Source: Methylophaga sp.
GTDB taxonomy: Bacteria > Pseudomonadota > Gammaproteobacteria > Nitrosococcales > Methylophagaceae
Direction: 5' to 3'
Assembly: GCA_030148085.1 (NCBI GenBank)
Contig: JASBUF010000059.1
Location: forward strand, 1 to 64,000
DNA length: 64,000 bases
The stretch's first letter is position 1, and every line of letters begins with the position of its first letter. The translations under genes and the position numbers were made by a program. The notes beneath the pieces were generated by a model, which was given only the letters and a program-made list of their open reading frames with translations, was not told the origin of the DNA and did no database searches. Below are positions 1 to 9,895 of the stretch, piece after piece.

Positions 1-797
1 TCTCCGTACATAATATCGAATTCTGCTTTTTTGAAAGGTGGAGCAACTTTGTTTTTCACAATTTTTACTTTGGTTCTGTTTCCTGTAATTTCTTCACCAT
101 CTTTTATTTGGGTAGCTCTTCTAATGTCAATTCTTATAGAAGCATAAAATTTTAACGCATTACCACCTGAAGTAGTTTCGGGGTTGCCGAACATTACACC
201 AATTTTGTCTCTTAATTGGTTAATAAAAATAGTGCAGCAGTTGGCTTTTTGAATAGATGAAGTTAATTTTCTTAATGCTTTAGACATTAAACGGGCCTGA
301 AGTCCCATTTGAGAATCGCCCATTTCACCTTCAATTTCGGCTTTAGGTGTTAACGCAGCAACCGAGTCGACGACGACGATATCGACGGCGCCACTGCGGA
401 CCAGCATGTCAGTGATTTCAAGCGCTTGCTCACCGGTATCAGGTTGAGAAACTAGCAGGTCGTCGATATTGACGCCCAACTTTTCAGCATAAAGCGGGTC
501 GAGGGCATGTTCGGCATCCACAAACGCAGCAGTGCCACCTTGTTTTTGCATTTCAGCAATGGCGTGTAGGGTCAGTGTGGTTTTACCTGAGGATTCAGGA
601 CCGTAGATTTCAACGATACGACCACGTGGCAGACCGCCAATGCCAAGAGCAATGTCCAGACCTAATGAGCCAGTCGATACAGAAGCAATATCACGTGCCG
701 CGCCTGCATCACCAAGACGCATGACAGCACCTTTACCAAATTGTTTTTCAATTTGTCCTAACGCTGCTCCGAGCGCTTTCTTTCTGTTATCGTCCAT
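1..797 (-). CDS. recA: Recombinase RecA, partial, apparent chimera
   Basis: RecA forms ATP-dependent filaments on single-stranded DNA, drives homologous recombination and triggers LexA cleavage. The protein starts [10 protein letters not shown] behind an AAGGGTGG ribosome site and runs off the left edge after about 265 residues. The Walker A motif GPESSGKT and the region after it are gammaproteobacterial. From roughly base 320 down to 1 (residue ~160 onward) the codons turn AT-rich, with six AGA arginine codons. The protein text there ([35 protein letters not shown]) resembles Bacteroidota RecA; gammaproteobacteria usually have NQIRMKIGVMFG and AEFQILYGE. The reading frame stays open across the junction, in one of the most conserved parts of RecA. 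The 5' part is sure; the 3' part is probably from another genome. Confidence 0.95.
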   Translation of the reverse strand, partial: MDDNRKKALGAALGQIEKQFGKGAVMRLGDAGAARDIASVSTGSLGLDIALGIGGLPRGRIVEIYGPESSGKTTLTLHAIAEMQKQGGTAAFVDAEHALDPLYAEKLGVNIDDLLVSQPDTGEQALEITDMLVRSGAVDIVVVDSVAALTPKAEIEGEMGDSQMGLQARLMSKALRKLTSSIQKANCCTIFINQLRDKIGVMFGNPETTSGGNALKFYASIRIDIRRATQIKDGEEITGNRTKVKIVKNKVAPPFKKAEFDIMYG

Positions 798-852
798 TGG
801 GCCACCCTTGAACTTGTTGCTGTAAATTCAAGGATTATCCCATAGATAGCAG

Positions 853-1353
853 TCAGTCTCTAGCGTTTTTGATGATTCCGCCCAAGGCTTCAAAAACGGC
901 CTGTTTACGGATACTTTCACGGTCACCGTTAAACTCAAAACAGATACTGTGAACCCCACCGTTTTTGATTCCCCAGCCTATCCAGACTGTGCCGACGGGT
1001 TTAAGCTCGGAGCCACCATCTGGCCCAGCGATCCCTGTCAGTGCCACACTGAGATCGGCCTGTGAACTCGCAAGTGCCCCAAGTGCCATTTCCTCAACGA
1101 CAGCCAGACTGACTGCGCCATGTCTAGCCAAAGTTTCTGAGTCGACCTGAAGTTGATCCTGCTTTGCCTCGTTACTATAGGTCACAAAGCCGCGATCAAA
1201 CCAAGCCGAACTGCCAGGCAAGTCGGTACAGCATTTAGCGACCCAACCGCCGGTACAGGACTCGGCTGTAACCAGCTTTTTATTCTGTTGCAGTAGCAAC
1301 TCCGCGACCTCGCTTACACGGGAGAGTAGGGAGGCGTCAGAAATGTTTTCCAT
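853..1353 (-). CDS. pncC: CinA C-terminal domain / nicotinamide-nucleotide amidase
   Basis: Stand-alone CinA C-terminal domain (166 aa). The family hydrolyses nicotinamide mononucleotide to nicotinate mononucleotide and ammonia in pyridine nucleotide salvage. The motif TAESCTGG places the catalytic Ser at residue 32; SNEAKQDQL supplies the conserved Lys, and [11 protein letters not shown] the glycine-rich loop. An in-frame GTG lies at 1362, but the ATG at 1353 fits the family start better. The gene sits just downstream of, or beside, recA as in many gammaproteobacteria, and its start is only about 11 bp from that of divergent mutS, so the two promoters must lie inside each other's coding ends. 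Confidence 0.92.
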   Translation of the reverse strand: MENISDASLLSRVSEVAELLLQQNKKLVTAESCTGGWVAKCCTDLPGSSAWFDRGFVTYSNEAKQDQLQVDSETLARHGAVSLAVVEEMALGALASSQADLSVALTGIAGPDGGSELKPVGTVWIGWGIKNGGVHSICFEFNGDRESIRKQAVFEALGGIIKNARD

Positions 1354-1363
1354 GATATACACT

Positions 1364-3922
1364 ATGCCGATGACTCATTATCAAAATCATACACCGATGA
1401 TGCAGCAGTATTTGCGCATCAAATCAGAACACCCTGATTATTTACTGTTTTATCGCATGGGCGACTTTTACGAGTTGTTTTTTGATGACGCCCATAAAGC
1501 CGCTGAATTACTCGATATCACACTGACCGCACGAGGCAGTAGTAATGGTGCGCCGATTCCGATGGCCGGTGTGCCTTATCATGCGGCGGACAGTTATCTG
1601 TCACGGCTGATTAAACTGGGTGAGTCAGTAGCCATTTGTGAGCAGATTGGCGATCCAGCCAAAAGCAAGGGGCCGGTTGAGAGGCAAGTTGTGCGGGTTT
1701 TGACGCCGGGCACACTCACAGAAGAAGCCTTACTCGATAGCCGCAATGAAAACCTGCTGGTTGCAGTCAGTCACCACAAGGGACGCTATGGGCTGGCTTC
1801 TGCTGAGATCAGTAGTGGCCGTTTTGTTGTCACAGAGATGGAAACACAAACTGAGTTACAGGCGGAACTTGCAAGGTTGCAACCGGCTGAATTGCTGATT
1901 TGTGATACCGAAATCGAGGGCTATAAGGCCTACGAAAAACGCCTGAAGCTATTGCCTGAGTGGCATTTTGAGCAGAAAGCGGCGCGAACACGTTTGTGTG
2001 AGCACTTCAAAGTAGCCGATCTAAAAGGTTTTGGTGTTGATGATCTGGATTTGGCGGTCTGTGCTGCAGGCTGCTTGCTGAATTATGCACAGCAGACGCA
2101 TCGCACGGCTTTACCTCACTTGCGACAAATTCGCGTTGAATACACCCGTGACAGCATCCGGCTGGATCCGCAGTCCAGACGTAATCTGGAACTTGAACAA
2201 AACCTGTCCGGTGGGCGTGAGAACACCTTAATTTCCATTCTCGATAAAACGACCACACCGATGGGCGCACGGTTGTTACGCCGTTGGCTGATGCGCCCCA
2301 TCCGTGACACGCGCGTACTCAAACAGCGTCAGGAAAGTATTCAGCAATTTATCGACCAGCAAAATCACACAGACTGCCATGCTTTGATGCGTCCACTTGG
2401 TGATATTGAACGGATTTTGTCACGTCTTGCCCTGCGTAGTGCAAGGCCGCGAGACTTTATGCATCTGCGTCGGATGCTGGACATGCTGCCAACCATGCAT
2501 GTGCTGTTAAAGCCCATGTCGAGTTTACATCTCCGTCATTTGGATCGCTCTCTGGGCCAGTTTGAAGAACTGAAAACATTGCTACATGAGGCGATCCTCG
2601 ACGAGCCGCCAGTCTTAATTCGCGATGGTGGTGTTATCAAACCAGGTTATGACGCCGAGTTGGATCGACTGCGTGATATGCACGAAAACGCGAGTGGTTT
2701 TCTGGCAGAACTGGAACAACGAGAAAAGCAGCGTACTGGTGTCAGCACCTTGAAAGTCGGTTATAACAGGGTACACGGTTACTACATTGAGCTGAGTCGT
2801 GCGCATGATATTGAAGTGCCGACGGAATACGTGCGTCGGCAGACGCTGAAAAACGCCGAGCGTTACATTACCCCTGAACTGAAAGGGTTCGAGGAACAAG
2901 TGCTGAGTGCCAATGAGAAGGCGCTGGCGTTGGAAAAAGCGTTGTATGAGGCATTGTTCGATAAGATTTCACCGGAACTGCCTGCACTTGAACAATCAGC
3001 CGCAGCGCTGGCTGAACTTGATGTATTGGCTAATCTGGCCGAGCGCGCTGAAACCTTAAATTATGTAGCACCGACGTTTAGCGAAGAAACAGGTATCCAT
3101 ATTGAGGCTGGTCGTCACCCAGTGGTAGAGGCCAGCCAGCCAGCGCCGTTTTGTGCCAATGATCTGAGCTTGTCTGCTGAGCAACCAATGCTCATCGTGA
3201 CTGGCCCAAATATGGGCGGTAAATCGACCTATATGCGACAAACGGCATTAATTGTGTTGATGGCACATATGGGTAGTTTTGTACCGGCGACCAGAGCTGT
3301 AATTGGCCCTGTTGATCAGGTGTTTACCCGAATTGGGGCGTCTGATGATTTGGCTTCAGGTCGATCGACGTTTATGGTCGAAATGAATGAAGCGGCTAAT
3401 ATTCTGAATAATGCCACTCGTCACAGTTTGGTGTTGATGGATGAAATTGGGCGTGGCACCAGCACCTTTGATGGTCTGGCACTAGCCTGGTCCTGTGCTG
3501 AAAAGCTGGTCAGGGATATTGCCTCCTATACCTTGTTTGCGACCCATTATTTCGAAATGACGCAGTTACCTGAACTGTTTGAGCAAGCCCGCAATGTGCA
3601 TCTGGATGCCATTGAGCACGGCGATAAAATTGTGTTCATGCATCAGGTGAAAGAGGGGGCAGCGAACCAGAGTTACGGCCTTCAGGTGGCTCAATTGGCT
3701 GGTGTGCCAAGCGATGTCATTCAGGCTGCTAAACTCAAACTGCATCAGCTGGAACAGAGCCGTTACCAGTCAGATGAAGCACAACACCAGCCACAGCCGG
3801 ATTTATTTGTCAGTTCACAGCTTTCTGAATTGGAGCGGGCATTCAATAAGATTAATCCAGATGAGCTGTCACCCAAGCAGGCGCTTGAGTTACTTTATGA
3901 GCTGAAACAGACCCGCAATTAA
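1364..3922 (+). CDS. mutS: DNA mismatch repair protein MutS
   Basis: Mismatch recognition ATPase that recruits MutL. With the start at the ATG at 1364 (another in-frame ATG is at 1370) the protein has 852 aa, almost the E. coli length. The mismatch-reading F-Y-E motif (GDFYELF) is at residues 33-39. The clamp and lever helices follow, and the ABC ATPase has Walker [10 protein letters not shown] starting at residue 614, the same position as in E. coli, and Walker [17 protein letters not shown]. The C-terminus keeps the tetramerisation tail ([16 protein letters not shown]). In-frame ATGs at 1343 and 1352 would extend into the start of pncC and are less likely. The stop overlaps the convergent ycgL stop by 4 bp. 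Confidence 0.97.
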   Translation: MPMTHYQNHTPMMQQYLRIKSEHPDYLLFYRMGDFYELFFDDAHKAAELLDITLTARGSSNGAPIPMAGVPYHAADSYLSRLIKLGESVAICEQIGDPAKSKGPVERQVVRVLTPGTLTEEALLDSRNENLLVAVSHHKGRYGLASAEISSGRFVVTEMETQTELQAELARLQPAELLICDTEIEGYKAYEKRLKLLPEWHFEQKAARTRLCEHFKVADLKGFGVDDLDLAVCAAGCLLNYAQQTHRTALPHLRQIRVEYTRDSIRLDPQSRRNLELEQNLSGGRENTLISILDKTTTPMGARLLRRWLMRPIRDTRVLKQRQESIQQFIDQQNHTDCHALMRPLGDIERILSRLALRSARPRDFMHLRRMLDMLPTMHVLLKPMSSLHLRHLDRSLGQFEELKTLLHEAILDEPPVLIRDGGVIKPGYDAELDRLRDMHENASGFLAELEQREKQRTGVSTLKVGYNRVHGYYIELSRAHDIEVPTEYVRRQTLKNAERYITPELKGFEEQVLSANEKALALEKALYEALFDKISPELPALEQSAAALAELDVLANLAERAETLNYVAPTFSEETGIHIEAGRHPVVEASQPAPFCANDLSLSAEQPMLIVTGPNMGGKSTYMRQTALIVLMAHMGSFVPATRAVIGPVDQVFTRIGASDDLASGRSTFMVEMNEAANILNNATRHSLVLMDEIGRGTSTFDGLALAWSCAEKLVRDIASYTLFATHYFEMTQLPELFEQARNVHLDAIEHGDKIVFMHQVKEGAANQSYGLQVAQLAGVPSDVIQAAKLKLHQLEQSRYQSDEAQHQPQPDLFVSSQLSELERAFNKINPDELSPKQALELLYELKQTRN

Positions 3923-4200
3923 TGCAGGTGTTGTTTTTTTGCGTTCATGAACTCACCCAGCTTTTCTGCTCGTGGCGGCATCTGCACATGAAAGCCTTGA
4001 GTTTCCAGATTTTTCATCACGGTATTCACCTCTTCACGTGCCAAAGGGCGCTCTGGGCTTAAGTCCAGTTCCATCACAAAAATCGGCTCTTTGCCCATGG
4101 AGTTGTAGAGTTCCTGTGGGATCTCAGAAAAATCATCTTTTTTAGTGATGTACAGGTAGAGCTCTTCTTTCTTTGCGCTTTTGTAAATAAAGGTTTTCAT
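3919..4200 (-). CDS. ycgL: YcgL domain-containing protein
   Basis: A 93-aa cytosolic protein of the YcgL family (formerly DUF709). The family features are visible: the opening strand with [13 protein letters not shown], then the [12 protein letters not shown] segment, and a C-terminal part with QGFHVQMPP. The function is not established; E. coli YcgL is a small alpha/beta protein. It is the last gene of a minus-strand operon (osmC family, DUF885, VOC, ycgL), starting 10 bp after the VOC gene. Its stop overlaps the mutS stop on the other strand. Confidence 0.9.
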   Translation of the reverse strand: MKTFIYKSAKKEELYLYITKKDDFSEIPQELYNSMGKEPIFVMELDLSPERPLAREEVNTVMKNLETQGFHVQMPPRAEKLGEFMNAKKQHLH

Positions 4201-4210
4201 TTAAGGACAA

Positions 4211-4621
4211 TCAGGAAATAGGTGGGTGATAAATGATTTGTACAACGGTGCCCGCCGGGTCATAGCAGTAAAAACTGCGGGCGCCATCACGGTGAGTTCG
4301 TGGTGCTGTCCGCATTTTAACATTGTGGGCTTGTAGAAATTCAAACCAGTGATCGACTTCATCCATGGTCGGGATAATAAAGCCGATATGGTCGAGTTTT
4401 TGCTGTTCCTGTGGCGCAGGCGTGACCTCCGCACGGTGCAGGGCGAGGTTGTCATTACCTGAGGTCAGGTAAACGTTGTCATCATCCGGACGCCACTCGA
4501 CTTCCATGCCGAGTAATTCGACATAAAATTGTTCACAGGCGGCCAGATCGCCAACAAAAAGCGCAATATGCCGCATACCACCGGTTTTGCCTGGACGTGT
4601 AAGTGTTTGATTGTATTGCAT
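4211..4621 (-). CDS. VOC family (glyoxalase-like) protein
   Basis: A 136-aa vicinal-oxygen-chelate fold protein. Two beta-alpha-beta-beta-beta modules are visible, opening with MRHIALFVGDLAACEQFYVE and LDHIGFIIPTMDEVDHW; the second ends in GARSFYCYDPAGTVVQI. The fold usually binds a divalent metal through His and Glu residues and serves as glyoxalase, dioxygenase or resistance protein; the substrate cannot be read from sequence. The start MQYNQTL at 4621 was chosen because it lies 8 bp after the upstream DUF885 stop; a longer frame to 4657 would overlap that gene by 28 bp. Confidence 0.85.
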   Translation of the reverse strand: MQYNQTLTRPGKTGGMRHIALFVGDLAACEQFYVELLGMEVEWRPDDDNVYLTSGNDNLALHRAEVTPAPQEQQKLDHIGFIIPTMDEVDHWFEFLQAHNVKMRTAPRTHRDGARSFYCYDPAGTVVQIIYHPPIS

Positions 4622-4629
4622 AGTATTTC

Positions 4630-6270
4630 TTATTCGCCAAATACCTGTTGGCAGCATTGTTGCCAGATGTCACTACCAAACTGATGTTCAATCACCAGAG
4701 GTAGGGCTACCGAGCCACAGCTGAGTAATTTGTCGTGGAACGCTTTCAGTTGTTCCGTGCTGGCCGGGTTTACGATGCCACGCAGAGCATTAATCAATGC
4801 CCAGCCAACGGCATAACTCATAGGCACAGTTGGAGACTGGCTATACCAGCCACACTCCGCTGTGGCCTGAGCTTTACTAAAGCCAAGCTTATCCACCATT
4901 TCCTGAGCGGCTTGTTCCAACGTCCAGACACCCGTGTGGATATTCACATCGATTATAATCCGCAACGCCCGCCATAGGCGGTCACGTAACATCACCACTT
5001 TCTGACCACGATACCGTTCAAAGCCTTGTTCCAGCATCATTTGTTCGCAGTACAGCGCCCAGCCTTCATATAGCGTAGCGCACGGGAAAAGACGGCGAAC
5101 CAGTGCTGATCCCTTATTCGATTGGTTGGCCGTCACAAACTGCAAGTGATGACCGGGCCACGCTTCGTGAATACTGGTTTGAGCGATAGCGGCGAAATTA
5201 TGCTCTTTGAGTTCGCTGTCGTGGCTTACCGGTGTGACGTAATAAAACGCACTTTGGCTCAGGTCAGCAATGCTGGGGTCGAGATAAGCTGCAAAAGGGA
5301 TTTGATGACGCAAAAAGGCCGGTGTGTCGACGACATTTAAATGCTGTCTGCTGGGCAGACTCACCAACGCATGTTCTTTTAGAAAGTCTTTTGCTGCTTG
5401 CATTTCCTGCTGATAAGTCGATAGCAGTTGATTCGTGCTTGGGTGATGTTCACGGATTTGTTCAAGTGTCAGACCGGTTTCAGTTTCGGCCTCAGCAAGT
5501 GCCTTGAGTGTGTTTTCAAACAAACGTTCGCCAAACTGTTTCAGTTTTTGCGAACTGATGGGGAGAAAATGTCGATGATGAAGTAAACGCTCAAATTGTT
5601 CACGGCCACAGGCAAAGTCACCCTGAGCCTTGCCATTAAGACGACTTAGAACGTGGTGCAAATCTTCAATCGCTTTGCCTGCATCCTGTAAAGCCGTATC
5701 AATATTTTCATGTTGCGATAAGGCTTTTTGTACACGTGGGTGGGCGGATAACTCGTGACAGAACTGCAGACCGGCTTCGCATTCCTGCGTCGCCATCTGC
5801 AGCCAGACCGGTGGAATAATTTCGGGCCGACTGGTTAAAAAGGTCTTGGCTTCACGGACTCTGCCGGGGATATGCTGAAGGCGCGACAGTAACGCCTGAC
5901 TGAAGCTTTTAAGCGGACGAATAGTCAGCTGGTGCAAGGCATCAATGGGCAGAAAGCGAGTTGGATCGCGATAACGCCAGTCGTGGTCCATAAACTCATG
6001 ATGTTCGAGTACGGCCCAGCCATGCAGCACCTTAAAGTTCAGCAGACGGTCAGCATCGAGTTGGGTGGCATCGACTTCATCCAGCGCTGCCAGACATTTC
6101 TCATTCAGTACCAGTTGAATACCGAGACTGACATCGTCGCAAGGTGTTAGCTCACCAGCATAATCTTCAATGCCTGCATCCAGTGCTGATTCAGGGTTGA
6201 ACCGACACCAGCTGGTTAGGTAGCTGTGCTCAATACGGTCAAAAGTATGACTGTGATCACTCGACATCAA
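4630..6270 (-). CDS. DUF885 family protein, putative zinc-dependent peptidase-like
   Basis: A 546-aa DUF885 protein. The family hallmark SIHEAWPGHHLQF (HExxPGHH), which looks like a zinc site, is in the second half, followed by YEGWALYCEQMM with a further conserved Glu. DUF885 proteins are compared with M32-type metallopeptidases, and some are lipoproteins, but this one has no signal peptide and appears cytosolic. The start overlaps the end of the osmC-family gene by 14 bp, so the two are probably translationally coupled. The substrate is unknown. Confidence 0.88.
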   Translation of the reverse strand: MMSSDHSHTFDRIEHSYLTSWCRFNPESALDAGIEDYAGELTPCDDVSLGIQLVLNEKCLAALDEVDATQLDADRLLNFKVLHGWAVLEHHEFMDHDWRYRDPTRFLPIDALHQLTIRPLKSFSQALLSRLQHIPGRVREAKTFLTSRPEIIPPVWLQMATQECEAGLQFCHELSAHPRVQKALSQHENIDTALQDAGKAIEDLHHVLSRLNGKAQGDFACGREQFERLLHHRHFLPISSQKLKQFGERLFENTLKALAEAETETGLTLEQIREHHPSTNQLLSTYQQEMQAAKDFLKEHALVSLPSRQHLNVVDTPAFLRHQIPFAAYLDPSIADLSQSAFYYVTPVSHDSELKEHNFAAIAQTSIHEAWPGHHLQFVTANQSNKGSALVRRLFPCATLYEGWALYCEQMMLEQGFERYRGQKVVMLRDRLWRALRIIIDVNIHTGVWTLEQAAQEMVDKLGFSKAQATAECGWYSQSPTVPMSYAVGWALINALRGIVNPASTEQLKAFHDKLLSCGSVALPLVIEHQFGSDIWQQCCQQVFGE

Positions 6271-6676
6271 TAATCTCGTAGTCGTGGGTAATGGTTGCCG
6301 TTTTAGCCAGCATCAGCGTGGCGGAGCAGTATTTTTCGGTCGACATCTTAATGGCGCGTTCGACAAAGCTGGGTTTGACGTCCTTGCCGGTCACTTTGTA
6401 GTGAATATGAATATTGGTATAGACCTTAGGAATTTCTTCGCTGCGTTCACCGTCAATTTCAATCACACAGTCACGCACATCCTGACGGGATTTTTTCAGG
6501 ATTTCGATAACATCATAAGCAGTACAACCACCCATGCCCAGTAACAGTAATTCCATAGGGCGCATACCTGTGCCATGACCACCGGCTTCTTCAGGGCCGT
6601 CCATCACTACAGTGTGACCGGTGCCTGACTCACCCAGGAACATGACATCCTCAACCCATTTCACTCGTGCTTTCAT
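6257..6676 (-). CDS. OsmC family protein
   Basis: A 139-aa OsmC/Ohr-superfamily protein (start MKARVKW; an in-frame upstream start at 6691 would add MGNIL). GMGGCTAYDVIEIL holds the first conserved cysteine, and EKYCSATLML the second, the pair used for thiol peroxidase activity. It belongs to the YhfA-like branch, which is often a neighbour of crp, as here, where crp lies divergently 118 bp away. First gene of the four-gene minus-strand operon. Its role in peroxide defence is inferred from the family. Confidence 0.9.
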   Translation of the reverse strand: MKARVKWVEDVMFLGESGTGHTVVMDGPEEAGGHGTGMRPMELLLLGMGGCTAYDVIEILKKSRQDVRDCVIEIDGERSEEIPKVYTNIHIHYKVTGKDVKPSFVERAIKMSTEKYCSATLMLAKTATITHDYEIIDVE

Positions 6677-6794
6677 TAAAATGTTTCCCAAAGTTGATAA
6701 ATAACTTTAATTTTGCCATATTTGTGAAGTTGAAAACGAATTATAACCGTTTGCAAAGGTATACTCCTTGCCGGTTTACTAGTTGAGATGATGG

Positions 6795-7478
6795 ATGGAA
6801 TATCACAAACATAAAGCATTAGAAGAGGGGCTTGCTGACTTCTTCCACAGCTGTCATAGCAAATTTTATCCTGCAAAAAACATCATTGTCCGGCCCGGTG
6901 ATCCAGCAGATACACTCTTTTACATACGTCAGGGTTCAGTCACTGTCTGCATGGAAAATGAGGAGGGTGAAGAGCTTATTGTTGCCTACCTGAATCAGGG
7001 CGACTTCATTGGTGAAATCGGTTATTTTTCCGAAGTTGGCGACAGAATGGTCACTATTCGCGCTAAAACTGATGTCAAAACCGAAGAAATTTCCTATCAG
7101 CAACTTCGCTCTCAAGCCGAAGGCCAATTGAAAAGTTGTTACCCAACCTTGCTCTATACCTTGGGTGAGCAAATGGCCAGACGGTTACTCTCGACCACAC
7201 GTAAGGCAACAGATCTGGCATTTCTTGATGTGTCCGGTAGGGTAGAGGCCGCTCTGAAAGAGCTGTCAGTTCAGCCTGATGCGATGCGTCATCCGCAAGG
7301 GACGCAAATCAAGGTCACACGTCAGGAAATTAGCCGTATCGTTGGTTGCTCGCGTGAAATGGTAGGCCGAGTTCTTAAAGAATTACAGGAAGTAGGCAAA
7401 GTATGGGCACACGGTAAAACCGTGATCGTCTACGATGAAGCCCATCTCAATAAAAACCCTGTGGTGAAAAAGCTCTAA
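6795..7478 (+). CDS. crp: CRP-family transcriptional regulator (Crp/Vfr-like)
   Basis: A 227-aa cyclic-nucleotide-sensing regulator: cNMP-binding beta barrel (about 20-110), dimer helix, and C-terminal winged helix (about 172-205). The recognition helix [13 protein letters not shown] keeps Arg187, Glu188 and Arg192, which in E. coli CRP read TGTGA. In the ligand pocket the Gly-Glu pair (73-74) and Arg84 are present, but the residue after the Arg is Met85 where E. coli CRP has Ser. In Xanthomonas Clp, which responds to c-di-GMP, the matching position is also altered. The C-terminus is about 12 residues longer than in E. coli. Two perfect CRP palindromes lie at 57440 and 57493. The stop overlaps the convergent trpC stop. 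Confidence 0.93.
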   Translation: MEYHKHKALEEGLADFFHSCHSKFYPAKNIIVRPGDPADTLFYIRQGSVTVCMENEEGEELIVAYLNQGDFIGEIGYFSEVGDRMVTIRAKTDVKTEEISYQQLRSQAEGQLKSCYPTLLYTLGEQMARRLLSTTRKATDLAFLDVSGRVEAALKELSVQPDAMRHPQGTQIKVTRQEISRIVGCSREMVGRVLKELQEVGKVWAHGKTVIVYDEAHLNKNPVVKKL

Positions 7479-7493
7479 AAGAAGAGCTTTTTT
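7467..7493. terminator. Bidirectional terminator shared by crp and trpC
   Basis: An inverted repeat with arms AAAAAGCTCT and AGAGCTTTTT and a short A-rich loop, flanked by A and T runs so that it can end transcription on both strands. It is built from the last codons of both convergent genes, whose stop codons overlap. Confidence 0.7.
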
Positions 7494-8275
7494 AGTTCCA
7501 AGCCAGGATCATCCGCACGCATAAAGGCTTCGCCAACTAAGAAGCTGTGAACATTGTTATCACGCATCAATTTCACATCATCCTGCGTGTGAATACCGCT
7601 TTCTGTCACCACAATGTGACCTTCTGGGATACGTTGCAGAAGGGATAGCGTGGTATTCAATGACGTATCAAAAGTACGCAGGTTACGGTTATTGATGCCG
7701 ATTAGCGGCAGGTTCATCACCAAAGCACGTTCCAGTTCAGCCTCATCGTGCACTTCCACTAGTACATCCATACCAAGTTGCATGGCCATTTGGCTCAGGT
7801 CTTCTAACTGGTTGTCATCCAGCGCCGAGACAATAAGCAAGATGCAGTCTGCATTGATAGCGCGGGCTTCAAAGACCTGGTAGGGATCGATAATGAAATC
7901 TTTGCGAATAACCGGCAGGTCACAGGCTTTACGAGCCTGCTGCAAATATTCTTCGTGTCCTTGGAAGAAATCCCGGTCAGTTAATACCGACAGGCAGGCT
8001 GCACCATTTTCAGCATAACTGGCAGCGATCTCAGCTGGTTTAAAGTTTTCACGAAGCAGACCTTTACTAGGCGACGCTTTCTTGATTTCAGCAATCACGC
8101 CAGGCTCACCATCAGAAATTTTGCGTGCTATCGCATCAACAAAGCCGCGAGGCTCATCGGCGACTTCAGCCAATTGCTGCATGATGCCGAGAGGAATCTT
8201 TTTACTGCGATCGGCAATTTCTTCTTTTTTGCGGTCAAGAATTTTGACCAGAATATCAGGCGTGTTTTCAGTCAT
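7475..8275 (-). CDS. trpC: Indole-3-glycerol phosphate synthase
   Basis: Converts carboxyphenylamino-deoxyribulose phosphate to indole-3-glycerol phosphate in tryptophan synthesis. The 266-aa TIM barrel has the family motifs in order: [13 protein letters not shown] (catalytic Lys), [23 protein letters not shown] and [12 protein letters not shown]. It is monofunctional; there is no TrpF domain. The start overlaps the trpD stop by 4 bp (ATGA), so it is translated as part of the trp operon. The 3' end runs into the terminator shared with crp. Confidence 0.97.
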   Translation of the reverse strand: MTENTPDILVKILDRKKEEIADRSKKIPLGIMQQLAEVADEPRGFVDAIARKISDGEPGVIAEIKKASPSKGLLRENFKPAEIAASYAENGAACLSVLTDRDFFQGHEEYLQQARKACDLPVIRKDFIIDPYQVFEARAINADCILLIVSALDDNQLEDLSQMAMQLGMDVLVEVHDEAELERALVMNLPLIGINNRNLRTFDTSLNTTLSLLQRIPEGHIVVTESGIHTQDDVKLMRDNNVHSFLVGEAFMRADDPGLELKKLFF

Positions 8276-9294
8276 AGTGATTTTGCTTGGCTGTTAACGA
8301 TCAATGCGTTTAATTTTTCGGTAGCGGCACCCGAATCAATCACGGAAGCTGCCAGTTCAATACCTTGTTGCAATGAGTCTGCAAGATCGGCGGCATAAAT
8401 AGCTGCACCGGCATTGAGTACCACGATATTGCGGGCAGGGCCTTGCTCGCCGGCAAAGATGGCTTTGATGATGGCAAGACTATCATGGGCGTTTTTGACA
8501 GCGAGCTCGCTGACATTGCTGCGGGTCATGCCAAAGTCTTCGGGCTTGATGGTATAGGTCGAAATCTGGCCATCTTTGAGTTCAGCAACATGGGTGTCTG
8601 CACCGATGCTGATTTCATCTAGGCCGTCTTCGGCATGAACCACCAGTACATGTTTACTACCCAGTGATTGCAGGACTTCGGCCATAGGAGTGACCCATTT
8701 CTGGTCAAACACACCTAAGACTTGGTGTGCAGCTTGTGCGGGATTGGTGAGTGGCCCAAGCAGATTGAAAATAGTACGCACCCCCATTTCACGACGAGGG
8801 CCAATCGCATGCTTCATGGCGCCGTGGTGTTTTTGCGCAAACAGGAAACCAACACCAACATTATCAATGCAATATTTGACTTGTTCTGGCGTCAATTCGA
8901 GGTTTACTCCAGCTGCTTCCAGCACATCGGCACTACCAGAACTGCTGCTGATAGAGCGATTGCCGTGTTTGGCGACTTTAGCGCCAGCCGCGGCGACCAC
9001 AAAGGCGCTCGCTGTGGAGACATTAAAGGTGCTTGCGCCATCACCACCGGTGCCGCAGGTGTCTACCACATGCTCACCGTCGATTTGAACCTGTGTGGCT
9101 AAAGAGCGCATCACTTCTGCAGCAGCGGCGATTTCCGTGGCGGTTTCACCTTTCATACTTAAACCAATCAGAAAACCACCAATCTGGGCTGGTGTCGCGT
9201 TGCCCGTCATGATCTGCTGCATGACTACACGCATTTGTTCAGCGCTTAGATCCTGATGTTGAGTGACCAGCCTCAGTGCTGCTTGAATATCCAT
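8272..9294 (-). CDS. trpD: Anthranilate phosphoribosyltransferase
   Basis: Transfers phosphoribosyl from PRPP to anthranilate. The 340-aa protein has the helical N-terminal domain and then the PRPP loop [17 protein letters not shown] near residue 80, the [19 protein letters not shown] segment, and [18 protein letters not shown] for anthranilate binding. It starts 9 bp after trpG and overlaps trpC. A paralogue of the same fold, trpD2, lies at 51966. Confidence 0.97.
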   Translation of the reverse strand: MDIQAALRLVTQHQDLSAEQMRVVMQQIMTGNATPAQIGGFLIGLSMKGETATEIAAAAEVMRSLATQVQIDGEHVVDTCGTGGDGASTFNVSTASAFVVAAAGAKVAKHGNRSISSSSGSADVLEAAGVNLELTPEQVKYCIDNVGVGFLFAQKHHGAMKHAIGPRREMGVRTIFNLLGPLTNPAQAAHQVLGVFDQKWVTPMAEVLQSLGSKHVLVVHAEDGLDEISIGADTHVAELKDGQISTYTIKPEDFGMTRSNVSELAVKNAHDSLAIIKAIFAGEQGPARNIVVLNAGAAIYAADLADSLQQGIELAASVIDSGAATEKLNALIVNSQAKSL

Positions 9295-9303
9295 AATCAG
9301 CCC

Positions 9304-9882
9304 TTAACGTTCAAGAAAGTTCTTTAACAGCTCGTGACCTTGTTCAGTCAGAATCGATTCGGGGTGGAACTGAACGCCTTCGATCGGCAGGGTTTTGTGC
9401 TCTACACCCATGATTTCATCGATTTCGCCGTCTTCGGTTTCTGTCCAGGCAGTAATGTTAAAGCAGTCTGGCAGGTTCTCTTTATTTATAACGAGAGAGT
9501 GATAGCGGGTGGCTTCCAGTGGATTTTTAAGACCGCGGAAGACACTGCTGTTATTGTGGTACACCATGGAGGTTTTGCCGTGCATGATTTCTTTAGCGTG
9601 GACGATTTCACCACCAAATACCTGGCCAATCGATTGATGACCCAGGCAGACGCCAAGTAACGGTTTCTTGCCAGCAAAGTGCTCAATAACAGTCATCGAA
9701 ATACCGGCTTCATTCGGGGTACATGGACCGGGAGAAAGCACAATCCTATCCGGGTTCAGCGCTTCGATTTCTTCAATGGTAATTTTGTCGTTGCGGTGAA
9801 CAACAACCTCTTCACCCAGTTCACCGAAGTATTGCACTAGGTTGTAGGTGAAAGAGTCGTAATTGTCGATCATTAACAGCAT
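9304..9882 (-). CDS. trpG: Anthranilate synthase glutamine amidotransferase subunit
   Basis: Supplies ammonia to TrpE. The 192-aa class I amidotransferase starts [14 protein letters not shown] at 9882; an upstream frame to 9951 would overlap trpE. The nucleophile Cys79 lies in [11 protein letters not shown], and the His-Glu pair in VQFHPES. Such subunits are often shared with PabB for folate; no pabB is seen in this window. It follows trpE by 13 bp. Confidence 0.96.
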   Translation of the reverse strand: MLLMIDNYDSFTYNLVQYFGELGEEVVVHRNDKITIEEIEALNPDRIVLSPGPCTPNEAGISMTVIEHFAGKKPLLGVCLGHQSIGQVFGGEIVHAKEIMHGKTSMVYHNNSSVFRGLKNPLEATRYHSLVINKENLPDCFNITAWTETEDGEIDEIMGVEHKTLPIEGVQFHPESILTEQGHELLKNFLER

Positions 9883-9895
9883 AACGTTTCCCAGA

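Noticed and set aside
8690-9102. Overlapping plus-strand open frames of about 130 codons opposite trpD
   Set aside because: Antisense shadows of a conserved gene; composition and lack of start signals argue against coding.
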